A stretch of 11,964 bases of DNA from Candidatus Symbiobacter sp. (GTDB lineage: Bacteria > Pseudomonadota > Alphaproteobacteria > Elsterales > Elsteraceae). Made by a program: the position numbers and the translations under genes. Of the stretch, positions 5,611 through 11,907 are shown piece by piece; within the stretch, counting starts at the first letter, position 1; every line of letters starts with the position of its first letter. The DNA lies in assembly GCA_030054015.1 (NCBI GenBank), contig JASGCR010000038.1:1-11964 (forward strand), read 5' to 3'. The notes under the pieces were generated by a model that was not told the origin of the DNA, searched no databases, and saw nothing but the letters and a program-made list of their open reading frames with translations.

Positions 5611-5656
5611 AACGCGGTGAGTAAACAAGAAAAAAATCACATCTACTTACCGCGTT
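5611..5656. promoter_or_regulatory. Widely spaced 13-bp inverted repeat upstream of the small-protein/hisI unit
   Basis: AACGCGGTGAGTA (5611-5623) and TACTTACCGCGTT (5644-5656) are inverted with one mismatch, separated by 20 bases; centre-to-centre distance is 33 bases, about three helical turns. On the - strand TATAAC (5660-5655) overlaps the outer arm and could be a -10 element, with no good -35. The position, 41 bases and more upstream of the 5570 start, fits two operator half-sites for a dimeric regulator. A transcript hairpin is an alternative. Confidence 0.5.
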
Positions 5657-5706
5657 ATAAATTTTCGCGTCATGGCGCAACGAAAGCGATGGAAAGACGA
5701 ATCGCT

Positions 5707-5721
5707 GCAGGCCGCGCCTGC
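5707..5721 (-). terminator. Hairpin directly after the ahcY stop
   Basis: GCAGGC and GCCTGC (5707-5712, 5716-5721) form a 6-bp GC stem with a 3-base loop immediately after the stop codon. The bases that follow on the - strand are not a clear T-run, so this is a weak terminator candidate at best. Confidence 0.35.
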
Positions 5722-7017
5722 TTAATACCGATAATGATCGGTTTTGAACGGGCCGGTGGCGGCAATGCCCAAATAATCGGCTTGGCGCGGTGATAATTTG
5801 GTCAATTTCGCCCCAACTTTGGCGAGATGCAAAGACGCCACTTTTTCGTCCAAATGTTTGGGCAAAACATAGACTTTGCGTTCATATTTGCTGTGATTTT
5901 GCCACAATTCGATCTGGGCCAGGACTTGGTTGGCAAAGGACGCGCTCATGACGAAACTGGGGTGGCCAGTGGCACAACCCAAATTGACCAGCCGCCCCTT
6001 GGCAAGCACGATTAAACGCTTGCCATCGGGGAAGATGACTTCGTCGACTTGGGGTTTGACTTCTTCCCATTTATAATTATTCAAGGCCGCGATTTGGATT
6101 TCGCTGTCGAAATGGCCGATATTGCAGACAATGGCGCGGTCGTGCATGGCCCGCATGTGGTCGAGGGTGATAACATCGATATTGCCGGTGGCGGTGACGA
6201 AAATATCGCCTTGCGCGGCGGCCTCTTCCATGGTCACGACTTGATAGCCTTCCATCGCGGCCTGAAGGGCGCAGATGGGATCGATTTCGGTGACCATCAC
6301 GCGGGCGCCTTGGCTGCGCAAGGAAGCCGCCGAGCCTTTGCCGACATCGCCATAGCCACAGACCACCGCGATTTTGCCGGCCATCATGACATCGGTGGCG
6401 CGTTTAATGCCATCGACCAAGGATTCGCGGCAGCCATAGAGGTTATCAAATTTCGATTTGGTCACGCTGTCATTCACATTAATGGCGGGGACGCGCAAAC
6501 GCCCGGATTTCGCCATTTCGTATAAACGATGCACGCCGGTGGTGGTTTCTTCCGACAGGCCTTTGACGTGATCGAGCATTTCGGGATATTTGTCGTGCAT
6601 AATGGCCGTCACATCGCCGCCATCATCAAGGATCAGATTGGGCCGCCACATATTGGGGCCACGTAAAGTTTGTTCGATGCACCACCAAAATTCTTGTTCG
6701 GTCTCGCCTTTCCAGGCAAAGACCGGGATGCCCGCCGCCGCAATCGCCGCCGCCGCCTGGTCTTGGGTCGAGAAAATATTGCAAGACGACCAGCGTACCG
6801 TCGCCCCCAAAGCGGTCAAGGTTTCAATCAATACGGCGGTTTGAATGGTCATGTGCAAACAGCCGACAATTTTGGCACCCTTAAGCGGTTGCGCGGCACC
6901 ATATTCGGCGCGGAGAGCCATAAGGCCGGGCATTTCGGTCTCGGCAATGCGGATTTCCTTGCGGCCCCATTCGGCCAGGGATAAATCGGCGATTTTATAA
7001 TCGGGGGTGGTGGACAT
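5722..7017 (-). CDS. ahcY: Adenosylhomocysteinase (S-adenosylhomocysteine hydrolase)
   Basis: Reversibly splits S-adenosylhomocysteine to homocysteine and adenosine, clearing the product that inhibits methyltransferases; a cytosolic NAD-dependent tetramer. The 431 residues show the substrate motif GCLHMTIQT, the DDGGD and SEETTTG catalytic stretches, NDSVTKSKFDN with the active-site Lys/Asp/Asn, the NAD-binding GYGDVGKG, CNIGHFD, and the C-terminal KTDHYRY that reaches into the neighbouring subunit. The segment between DDGGD and SEETTTG is short, so it lacks the approximately 40-residue insertion of many alphaproteobacterial and plant enzymes and matches the length of the mammalian form. The ATG at 7017 lies about 45 bases after a near-consensus promoter. 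It is probably transcribed alone. Confidence 0.97.
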   Translation of the reverse strand: MSTTPDYKIADLSLAEWGRKEIRIAETEMPGLMALRAEYGAAQPLKGAKIVGCLHMTIQTAVLIETLTALGATVRWSSCNIFSTQDQAAAAIAAAGIPVFAWKGETEQEFWWCIEQTLRGPNMWRPNLILDDGGDVTAIMHDKYPEMLDHVKGLSEETTTGVHRLYEMAKSGRLRVPAINVNDSVTKSKFDNLYGCRESLVDGIKRATDVMMAGKIAVVCGYGDVGKGSAASLRSQGARVMVTEIDPICALQAAMEGYQVVTMEEAAAQGDIFVTATGNIDVITLDHMRAMHDRAIVCNIGHFDSEIQIAALNNYKWEEVKPQVDEVIFPDGKRLIVLAKGRLVNLGCATGHPSFVMSASFANQVLAQIELWQNHSKYERKVYVLPKHLDEKVASLHLAKVGAKLTKLSPRQADYLGIAATGPFKTDHYRY

Positions 7018-7050
7018 GTTGGCTCCGATGGTTGGGTTGGTTATGTCAAT

Positions 7051-7060
7051 ATATCGATAT
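7051..7060. promoter_or_regulatory. Palindrome ATATCGATAT in the ahcY leader, candidate operator
   Basis: A perfect 10-bp palindrome just downstream of the inferred transcription start of ahcY, within an ATAT-rich stretch that repeats GCATAT and CATATA (7059-7078). ArsR-family SAH-sensing repressors (SahR) are known to control ahcY and methionine-cycle genes in proteobacteria and bind AT-rich palindromes; the link to this site is inference. Confidence 0.4.
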
Positions 7061-7069
7061 GCGGATATG

Positions 7070-7098
7070 CTTATATGTTTATATTTTTAATCTGTCAA
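7070..7098 (-). promoter_or_regulatory. Near-consensus sigma-70 promoter of ahcY
   Basis: On the - strand, -35 TTGACA (7098-7093) is perfect, the spacer is 17 bases and AT-rich, and the -10 is TATAAG (7075-7070; five of six). Transcription would start near 7063, leaving a leader of about 45 bases, too short for a known SAM or SAH riboswitch. Confidence 0.8.
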
Positions 7099-7200
7099 CA
7101 GGCGTGACCTTACCAACCTGCAATGTTTAAAAAAAGCGCGTCATGCCCCGCCACGCTGACTAAAGAGCGTCATTACCCGCTACATTATCTGTATTAATAA

Positions 7201-7273
7201 GAAGGGCGTCATTACCCGACTCACATTATCCGTATTTAAAAGAAGGGCGTCATTACCCGACTCACATTATCCG
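7201..7273. repeat. 41-bp direct repeat in the left half of the array
   Basis: The unit beginning GAAGGGCGTCATTACCCG at 7201 is repeated at 7242, a period of 41 bases, and is identical through the CGACTCACATTATCCG block up to 7273. A more diverged unit of 39 bases precedes it from about 7162. Confidence 0.85.
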
Positions 7274-7299
7274 TTTACGGATAATGTGAGTCGGGTAAT
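7252..7299. repeat. Perfect 23-bp stem with a 2-base loop
   Basis: Positions 7252-7274 and 7277-7299 are exact reverse complements separated by only TT. Such a near-spacerless perfect palindrome would extrude as a cruciform or fold as a very stable RNA hairpin on either strand. It lies at the inner end of the third direct-repeat unit. Confidence 0.9.
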
Positions 7300-7344
7300 C
7301 CCCCAGGAGTTTTGGGGAATAATACTCCTGGGGGATTACCCGAC
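7290..7344. repeat. 21-bp perfect stem overlapping the previous one
   Basis: Positions 7290-7310 and 7324-7344 are exact reverse complements (with the block CCCCCAGGAGT and its complement) around a 13-base loop. The first ten bases are also the outer arm of the 7252-7299 stem, so the two structures cannot form fully at the same time. A third small hairpin, GCCGC-TTC-GCGGC, follows at 7353-7365. Confidence 0.85.
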
Positions 7345-7410
7345 CGATTTATGCCGCTTCGCGGCAAAAATCTGCGGGTAATGACGCTCCCTTTTTGCCA
7401 CTCTTGGTTG

Positions 7411-7481
7411 GGGGTAATGACGCTGTTTAGTCAGCGCAGCGGATAATGACGCTGTTTAGTCAGCGCGGCGGATAATGACGC
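7411..7481. repeat. 29-bp tandem repeat in the right half of the array
   Basis: Units at 7411-7439 and 7440-7468 plus a partial unit at 7469-7481 have period 29. Each contains TAATGACGCTG, then TTTAGT, then CAGCG; the CGCTG/CAGCG pair is a small internal dyad. Confidence 0.85.
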
Positions 7482-7496
7482 ACATCCATTTTAATT

Positions 7497-7949
7497 TTAA
7501 GGGGTGTCAAGATTCGCCGCCGATAATCTGGGATTGCCGCCACGAATATGCAGGGCTTGGTTGATTTGTTTTAATTGGGAATGAATATCGGTGATCGCTT
7601 CGCCCTGTTTCGCAATGGCCTCGCCTTGTTTGGCAATGGCTTCGCCTTGTTTGGCAATGGCTTCGCCTTGCTTTTGCATCTGGGCTTGCAAAAAATCTAT
7701 CTTGCCATTGACCGCGTCGAATTTGCCATTTACCAAATCGAATTTGGCATTGATGGCGATGTTGTTATAACTGAGCATAATTGTTACCAACGACACGACC
7801 AGGGCAATAATGGCAAAAGTACTGCTCAACACGGCGGTGTAAATCGTGCGGGTTAATTCTTTTTGCTCGCGTTGGATGTCTTCACGCGTGGCGAAATGTT
7901 TCAGATCATCTTGGGTCACGGGCTGTTCCTTAGCATTCGAATCGTCCAA
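7497..7949 (-). CDS. Membrane-anchored coiled-coil protein with heptad repeats, function unknown
   Basis: A 150-residue protein with a polar N-terminus (1-36; includes FATREDIQREQKELTR), one transmembrane segment at about 37-59, then a long coiled coil. The coil holds two heptad-like repeats, K-F-D-x-V-N-G (from residues 69, 76, 83) and KQGEAIA four times (from 93, 100, 107, 114). The start is TTG at 7949, chosen because GGGAGGGA stands 4 bases upstream and the nearby ATG at 7963 is out of frame. The layout recalls uncharacterised membrane proteins such as the DUF1640 group, but there the membrane segment is at the end, so I do not assign it. The four identical heptads come from a 21-bp DNA repeat and may vary in number between strains. 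Confidence 0.75.
   Translation of the reverse strand: MDDSNAKEQPVTQDDLKHFATREDIQREQKELTRTIYTAVLSSTFAIIALVVSLVTIMLSYNNIAINAKFDLVNGKFDAVNGKIDFLQAQMQKQGEAIAKQGEAIAKQGEAIAKQGEAITDIHSQLKQINQALHIRGGNPRLSAANLDTP
7597..7680. repeat. 21-bp tandem repeat encoding KQGEAIA heptads
   Basis: Four 21-bp units (7597-7617, 7618-7638, 7639-7659, 7660-7680), variants of GCTTCGCCTTGTTTGGCAATG. The middle two differ at one base. Each unit adds exactly one heptad to the coiled coil. Confidence 0.88.
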
Positions 7950-7989
7950 TTTTCCCTCCCCATTATCATAGAACCACCAATCTTAAGAA

Positions 7990-8018
7990 TAGGTAAACGA
8001 TTAACCATATTCTGTCAA
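7990..8018 (-). promoter_or_regulatory. Possible promoter of the coiled-coil gene
   Basis: On the - strand, a perfect -35 TTGACA (8018-8013) with a 17-base spacer leads to TACCTA (7995-7990), a poor -10. It is placed 41 bases upstream of the TTG start. A strong -35 with a weak -10 is common in alphaproteobacteria, but this remains a guess. Confidence 0.35.
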
Positions 8019-8019
8019 G

Positions 8020-8057
8020 GCCAAAATTCAAAGCCAAAAATTCAAAGACCAAAATCT
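8020..8057. repeat. Short A-rich direct repeat beside element copy 2
   Basis: About three imperfect units of GCCAAAATTCAAA lie head to tail up to the edge of the 236-bp element (8059). It is likely a slippage repeat. The AAAATT core also appears in the element ends. Confidence 0.55.
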
Positions 8058-8058
8058 A

Positions 8059-8294
8059 AGAGCCTGATCCAAAATTATCAAGGGTAGAGTAAGTTTGTCT
8101 TCACCCGCCGCTTGCGTTAGCAAGCGAGAAGGGAATCCAGCTTTGACGCGCGTCTGCGCGTCAGAAATCAATTTTTTTGCTCGAAATTGACATTTCGAGC
8201 GGGCTGGATACCCCGACTCGCCTCGTAAACGAGGCGGCGGGGTAAGACGCAACTTAGAATTCATAATATCACCCTTAATTTTGAATCAGACTCT
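8059..8294 (-). mobile_element. 236-bp structured repeat element, copy 2 (MITE-like)
   Basis: Inverted relative to copy 1 and of equal length. Here both ends are well kept: 8059-8077 (AGAGCCTGATCCAAAATTA) and the complement of 8276-8294 (AGAGTCTGATTCAAAATTA) match at 17 of 19 positions as terminal inverted repeats. The internal stems seen in copy 1 are present; several changes fall in loops. An ATG at 8264 again opens a frame through the element, but most differences from copy 1 change the amino acid, so a protein product is doubtful. It separates the VOC gene from the coiled-coil gene and overlaps the first base of the VOC stop codon. Confidence 0.72.
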
Positions 8295-8689
8295 CACATC
8301 GAATGCAATCCAATACAATTGCCCTCAGAATCCAAGACAAAGGCGATGTTGCCATATTGGCCGATCGACATTTTGTCTTTGACCAATTGCCCCCCGAATT
8401 TATCGGCTTGTCTTGCGGTGATGCCGCAATCTTGGCACGGGAAATAGACGATGGTGCCGCCCACCCCCGCCCGTAATTCGGGATGCCGCACCAAAGCCCC
8501 GGCCGCGCCAAAACCATCCATGCGGGCGGGAAAACTGTACATTTCGCGGCCATCGATGCTGGCCTCATCCATGCGGGTTAAATTTATTCCCAATAAAGAT
8601 TGGTAAAATTTGACCGCGCGTGGCATATCATCGACGTAAATCTCGAACCAAATGACGGGGTTGATGTGGCAAGCTGTATTTTCGGCCAT
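8294..8689 (-). CDS. VOC-superfamily protein (glyoxalase/bleomycin-resistance fold)
   Basis: A 131-residue single-chain vicinal-oxygen-chelate protein. It starts with the family's first beta-alpha module, NPVIWFEIYVDDMPRAVKFY (10-29), and closes with the repeat module ending FVLDSEGNCIGLHSM (117-131); Glu17 and His129 may be metal ligands. Length and the GLHS ending match the group annotated as predicted lactoylglutathione-lyase-related enzymes, whose substrates are mostly unknown. The frame is open to 8731, but GGAGG lies 7 bases before the ATG at 8689, which decides the start. It is divergent from galE across an 82-base gap, and its stop codon touches the end of repeat element copy 2. Confidence 0.85.
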   Translation of the reverse strand: MAENTACHINPVIWFEIYVDDMPRAVKFYQSLLGINLTRMDEASIDGREMYSFPARMDGFGAAGALVRHPELRAGVGGTIVYFPCQDCGITARQADKFGGQLVKDKMSIGQYGNIAFVLDSEGNCIGLHSM

Positions 8690-8740
8690 AATTTTCCTCC
8701 GTAATCCGTAAAAAAGCTGCATCATCGCCATTATTTTGCT

Positions 8741-8754
8741 ATAGAAGATTCTAT
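8741..8754. promoter_or_regulatory. 14-bp palindrome between the VOC gene and galE
   Basis: ATAGAA-GA-TTCTAT is a perfect dyad in the short divergent gap. GATAAT at 8756-8761 resembles a -10 element for galE but is very close to the ATG and lacks a good -35. An operator shared by both genes is possible. Confidence 0.3.
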
Positions 8755-8771
8755 CGATAATTGAGGCAAAA

Positions 8772-9791
8772 ATGCAAATACTTATTACCGGCGGCGCGGG
8801 CTATATTGGCAGCCATACTTGTGTTGAATTGGCGGCGGCAGGCCACGATCTTGTGGTGCTGGATAATTTCGTCAACAGCAACCCGGCATCACTCATGCGG
8901 GTCGAGCACATAACCGGTCGCAAAATAACCCTGATCACCGCCGATTTGTGCCATGCTGCCGATGTTAGCGCGGTGTTTGCCGCCCATGCCATTGATGCGG
9001 TGATTCACTTTGCCGGTCTTAAAGCGGTGGGGGAATCCAATGACAAACCTTTACTCTATTACCACAACAACATCACCGGTACTTTGAATTTATTGCAAGC
9101 GATGGATGCCGCCAATTGCCGCCAATTGGTGTTTAGTTCGTCGGCGACGGTTTATGGCGTGCCGCAAAAATTGCCTCTGACCGAAGACCATCCTTTGTCG
9201 GCCACCAATCCCTATGGTCGCAGCAAATTAATGATCGAGGAAATCTTGCGCGATTTGTATCAATCCGATGCGCGCTGGCGGTTGGCGATTTTGCGTTATT
9301 TCAATCCGGTGGGAGCGCATGAAAGCGGGTTGATTGGCGAAGACCCGCTTGGCCCGCCCAATAATCTTATGCCGTTTGTCGCCCAGGTGGCGGGCGGGCG
9401 GCGCGATAAATTATCGGTTTGGGGCAAAGATTACCCCACCATCGATGGCACGGGGGTGCGGGATTATATCCATGTAGTTGATCTGGCGGCGGGACATGTG
9501 AAAGCTTTGGATAAATTATCCGCCCATCACCAGGGGAAATGTTTCGTGGTTAATCTTGGCACCGGCACCGGTTACTCGGTGATGCAAGTGATCGAGAATT
9601 TCAAACGCGCCAGCAACCGCGACATTCCCTATCAAATTTGCCCGCGTCGTGCCGGTGATGTCGCCGAAGTGGTGGCCAGCCCGGATTTCGCCCGCGAATT
9701 TCTGGGCTGGGAAGCCCAACGCGGCCTCGATGAAATGTGCCGCGACCATTGGCGGTGGCAAGCCAATAACCCGAATGGTTTCGCATCATGA
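8772..9791 (+). CDS. galE: UDP-glucose 4-epimerase
   Basis: Interconverts UDP-glucose and UDP-galactose (some relatives also the N-acetyl forms) in the cytoplasm, supplying galactose donors for surface glycans. The 339 residues match the usual length. Visible are the NAD motif TGGAGYIGS (6-14; G7, G10, G13), DNFVNS (31-36), the catalytic SSSATVYG (122-129) and Y148-G-R-S-K152, plus the C-terminal W-R-W-Q-x-N-N-P-N-G signature. The ATG at 8772 follows GAGG with a 6-base gap. It overlaps the next gene by ATGA, so the two are translated together. The pairing with a glycan-type HAD protein rather than with galactose-catabolism genes suggests a role in polysaccharide synthesis. Confidence 0.95.
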   Translation: MQILITGGAGYIGSHTCVELAAAGHDLVVLDNFVNSNPASLMRVEHITGRKITLITADLCHAADVSAVFAAHAIDAVIHFAGLKAVGESNDKPLLYYHNNITGTLNLLQAMDAANCRQLVFSSSATVYGVPQKLPLTEDHPLSATNPYGRSKLMIEEILRDLYQSDARWRLAILRYFNPVGAHESGLIGEDPLGPPNNLMPFVAQVAGGRRDKLSVWGKDYPTIDGTGVRDYIHVVDLAAGHVKALDKLSAHHQGKCFVVNLGTGTGYSVMQVIENFKRASNRDIPYQICPRRAGDVAEVVASPDFAREFLGWEAQRGLDEMCRDHWRWQANNPNGFAS

Positions 9792-11845
9792 CAGTTAAAT
9801 TACTCAGCCTGGATGTGTGGGATACGTTGCTGCGCCGGAAAACCGCTCCAGGTGCCATCAAATTTTTTTCGGCGCAGCATATTTTTTACCATTTGCGCCA
9901 AGATTTGCCCAAAAATTATGCCGATGCGAAAGCGATTTATGAATTGCGTCTCGCAACCGAGCGAAAATTGGGCAATTTGTCGAAAAAACGCGGGTTGGAT
10001 GATGAATATGAACTTTCCGCCGTTTTAACCGCGATGCTGGATCACGCTCTGGGGGAGGGCGTAATATCGCCAACCGAGCGGGCAAGTTGGGTGGCAAAAT
10101 TTTATCAATATGAAATTGAGTGCGAAATTAATCACAGTTTCCCCGACCCGGCAATTGCCGATTTCATCGCCGATTATGCGGCCGAACAAACCATATTTTT
10201 ATCGGATTTTTATCTCACCACCCCGGCCATGCAGCAAATTCTGGCGGCGCATGGTTGGGAAAAATTTTCTTTAACTGGTTTTACCTCCGCCAGCGTTGGA
10301 TTTAATAAACGTTCGGGTAATTTATTTCGCCATGTCCATAAGGAATTAAATATAAAACCCAGCGCTCATATACATATTGGCGATCATCCTTGGTCAGATG
10401 TGCGCATACCGCGCAAATTGGGGATAACATCGATTCTGTACCAACCCGACAAATTGCACCAGGACCGGAGTCAACGCGAGATGATCTTTACCGATCAAAA
10501 CCGGTTTTTATCGCATTGGCGGCATGTGACCGAGACGCATTCCTATTCGACATCATCAAATGAACCTGATCGCCAGGCTTGGTCGCTGGGGGTGGCGACG
10601 GCACCGTTGTGGGTGGGATTCGTGCAATGGGTTGCCGAGCAAGCCCTCAGCCACAAGATCGATAAATTATTTTTCCTGACGCGCGAGGGCGAATTTTTCG
10701 CCCAGATTTACCAGACCCTCTATCCCAACCAAAAATTACACGACCACCAGCTTCCGCCGACCGCGATTTTTGCCTCAAGCCGCCAGGCGAGTTTCGCCGC
10801 CGCCCTGAATGGGCTGTCGCCAGCCGAGATGGGCCGCAGCTGGGATTTGCACAAAGTACAAAATTTGCGCGGGTTTTTCGCCCTGTTTAACCTTGATCCC
10901 GCAGATTTTAGCGATATTTTAGCCGAATTTAATCTGAATATCGACCAAGTCATTCACGATCCGCAACATGACCAAAATTTCGCCGCCTTTATCAACCATC
11001 CCAAAATGCAACAGGCCGCCAACGCCGCCATTGCGCGGCAAAAATCGATGCTGGTTGATTATGCGCGGCAATCTGGCATCCAAGACTCCGGTCAAGACGG
11101 CGGAAAAATAGGCCTGGTCGATATTGGTTGGCGCGGCAGCATTATGGATAATATTTCCCGCATCTTGCCAAACCACCAATTTTATGGCTATTTTCTTGGG
11201 TTGCGGCGATTTATCAATCCGCAACCCGCCAATGGGCAAAAATTCGCCTATGGCCCGGATGAAACGATCAAACCGGGCAATGAGATAAAATTGTTTGAAT
11301 CCTTTGCCGCGATGGAGGCTTTGTGCCAGTCGCGGGCGGGGGCCGTGGTGGGGTATGAACGGGTTGGCGATCATATTGCGCCCATGCGGCCGGTCTCGGC
11401 GGCGGAGAAAATCGCCCATGACCGCTTTACCGCGCCCTACCAGGCCGGGGTGATCGAAGCGGCGCGGCAGGCGGCGCGGTTATTGCCTTTATACGGCCAA
11501 TCGGGGGATAAATTGCGGCCCGCCGCCCTGGCAATCTGGAAAAAGATTCAAACCGCGCCGCCAGAGCAGCTCGCCCAGGAAATATTATCGCTGCCGCAAC
11601 AGGATATTTTTGGCCTGGGCGACCAATTTGTCATGCGCGATGTGCCGCCTGTTAAACAAATATTAAAATCCATTATATTCCCATCTGAGCGTCGCAATGT
11701 GTTGCATTATCTCAGGCGGGCGCAATGGGGCGCGGCCATGGCAGCCAATAAAGATTTGGGATTTTTGCATCGGCTTTTGTTGGTGGTGATGTTTCGTGCC
11801 GCCAATGGGATTAAAATTTTGCTTATGTGGTATAGGTCGTGGTAG
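9788..11845 (+). CDS. Large HAD-domain protein of surface-glycan loci (COG5610-like)
   Basis: A 685-residue, probably two-part protein. The N-terminal HAD domain shows motif I D9-V-W-D-T13, motif II FLSD (S139), motif III lysine (K174 in FNKRSG) and motif IV IGDHPWSD (D199, D204). A long second region, about 260-560, has conserved-looking blocks FFLTREGEFF (near 298), ASSRQASFAAA and VDIGWRGSIMDN (near 443-455), the pattern of the predicted HAD hydrolases (COG5610) that occur in O-antigen and capsule clusters. The end is basic with a short hydrophobic stretch (LLLVVMFRAANGIKILLMW) that could touch the membrane. The second acidic residue of DxDxT is a tryptophan, so ordinary phosphatase chemistry is uncertain. 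It overlaps galE by 4 bp. The substrate is unknown; a role in finishing or modifying a glycan is inferred from context. Confidence 0.8.
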   Translation: MTVKLLSLDVWDTLLRRKTAPGAIKFFSAQHIFYHLRQDLPKNYADAKAIYELRLATERKLGNLSKKRGLDDEYELSAVLTAMLDHALGEGVISPTERASWVAKFYQYEIECEINHSFPDPAIADFIADYAAEQTIFLSDFYLTTPAMQQILAAHGWEKFSLTGFTSASVGFNKRSGNLFRHVHKELNIKPSAHIHIGDHPWSDVRIPRKLGITSILYQPDKLHQDRSQREMIFTDQNRFLSHWRHVTETHSYSTSSNEPDRQAWSLGVATAPLWVGFVQWVAEQALSHKIDKLFFLTREGEFFAQIYQTLYPNQKLHDHQLPPTAIFASSRQASFAAALNGLSPAEMGRSWDLHKVQNLRGFFALFNLDPADFSDILAEFNLNIDQVIHDPQHDQNFAAFINHPKMQQAANAAIARQKSMLVDYARQSGIQDSGQDGGKIGLVDIGWRGSIMDNISRILPNHQFYGYFLGLRRFINPQPANGQKFAYGPDETIKPGNEIKLFESFAAMEALCQSRAGAVVGYERVGDHIAPMRPVSAAEKIAHDRFTAPYQAGVIEAARQAARLLPLYGQSGDKLRPAALAIWKKIQTAPPEQLAQEILSLPQQDIFGLGDQFVMRDVPPVKQILKSIIFPSERRNVLHYLRRAQWGAAMAANKDLGFLHRLLLVVMFRAANGIKILLMWYRSW

Positions 11846-11907
11846 AGATAATATTGTACGTATTTCAATGAGATACTCCGTGTCCTTGAAAATTCGCCTT
11901 TACGACC

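Larger units (their letters stand above)
7138..7481. repeat. Head-to-head repeat array built on GCGTCATTACCCG
   Basis: The 344-bp gap between the coiled-coil gene and the ahcY promoter is nearly all repeat. The 13-mer GCGTCATTACCCG occurs at 7167-7179, 7206-7218 and 7247-7259, with a degenerate copy at 7138-7150. Its complement occurs at 7375-7387, 7411-7423, 7440-7452 and 7469-7481, with one or two changes in the later ones. Left copies point one way and right copies the other. The outermost halves match over 25 bases (7154-7178 versus 7412-7436, one mismatch). Units differ in length and there are no unique spacers of constant size, so this is not a CRISPR array. It encodes nothing visible. 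Confidence 0.8.

Noticed and set aside
6049..6525. 158-codon + strand frame inside ahcY
   Set aside because: It lies fully antisense to a highly conserved enzyme and is explained by its codon pattern; the repetitive G/H/D-rich composition is typical of a shadow frame.
7018..7069. SAH or SAM riboswitch in the ahcY leader
   Set aside because: The leader from the good promoter is only about 45 bases and lacks the required stems.
7138..7481. Possible CRISPR array
   Set aside because: Unit lengths vary (39, 41, 36, 29), copies reverse direction at the centre, and there are no unique spacers of constant length or nearby cas genes.
8690..8731. N-terminal extension of the VOC protein
   Set aside because: A strong GGAGG site directly positions the ATG at 8689; the extra 14 residues do not belong to the VOC fold and would cover the divergent promoter region.
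10919..11419. 166-codon - strand frame inside the HAD gene
   Set aside because: Antisense to a long coherent gene, with no ribosome site or family resemblance.
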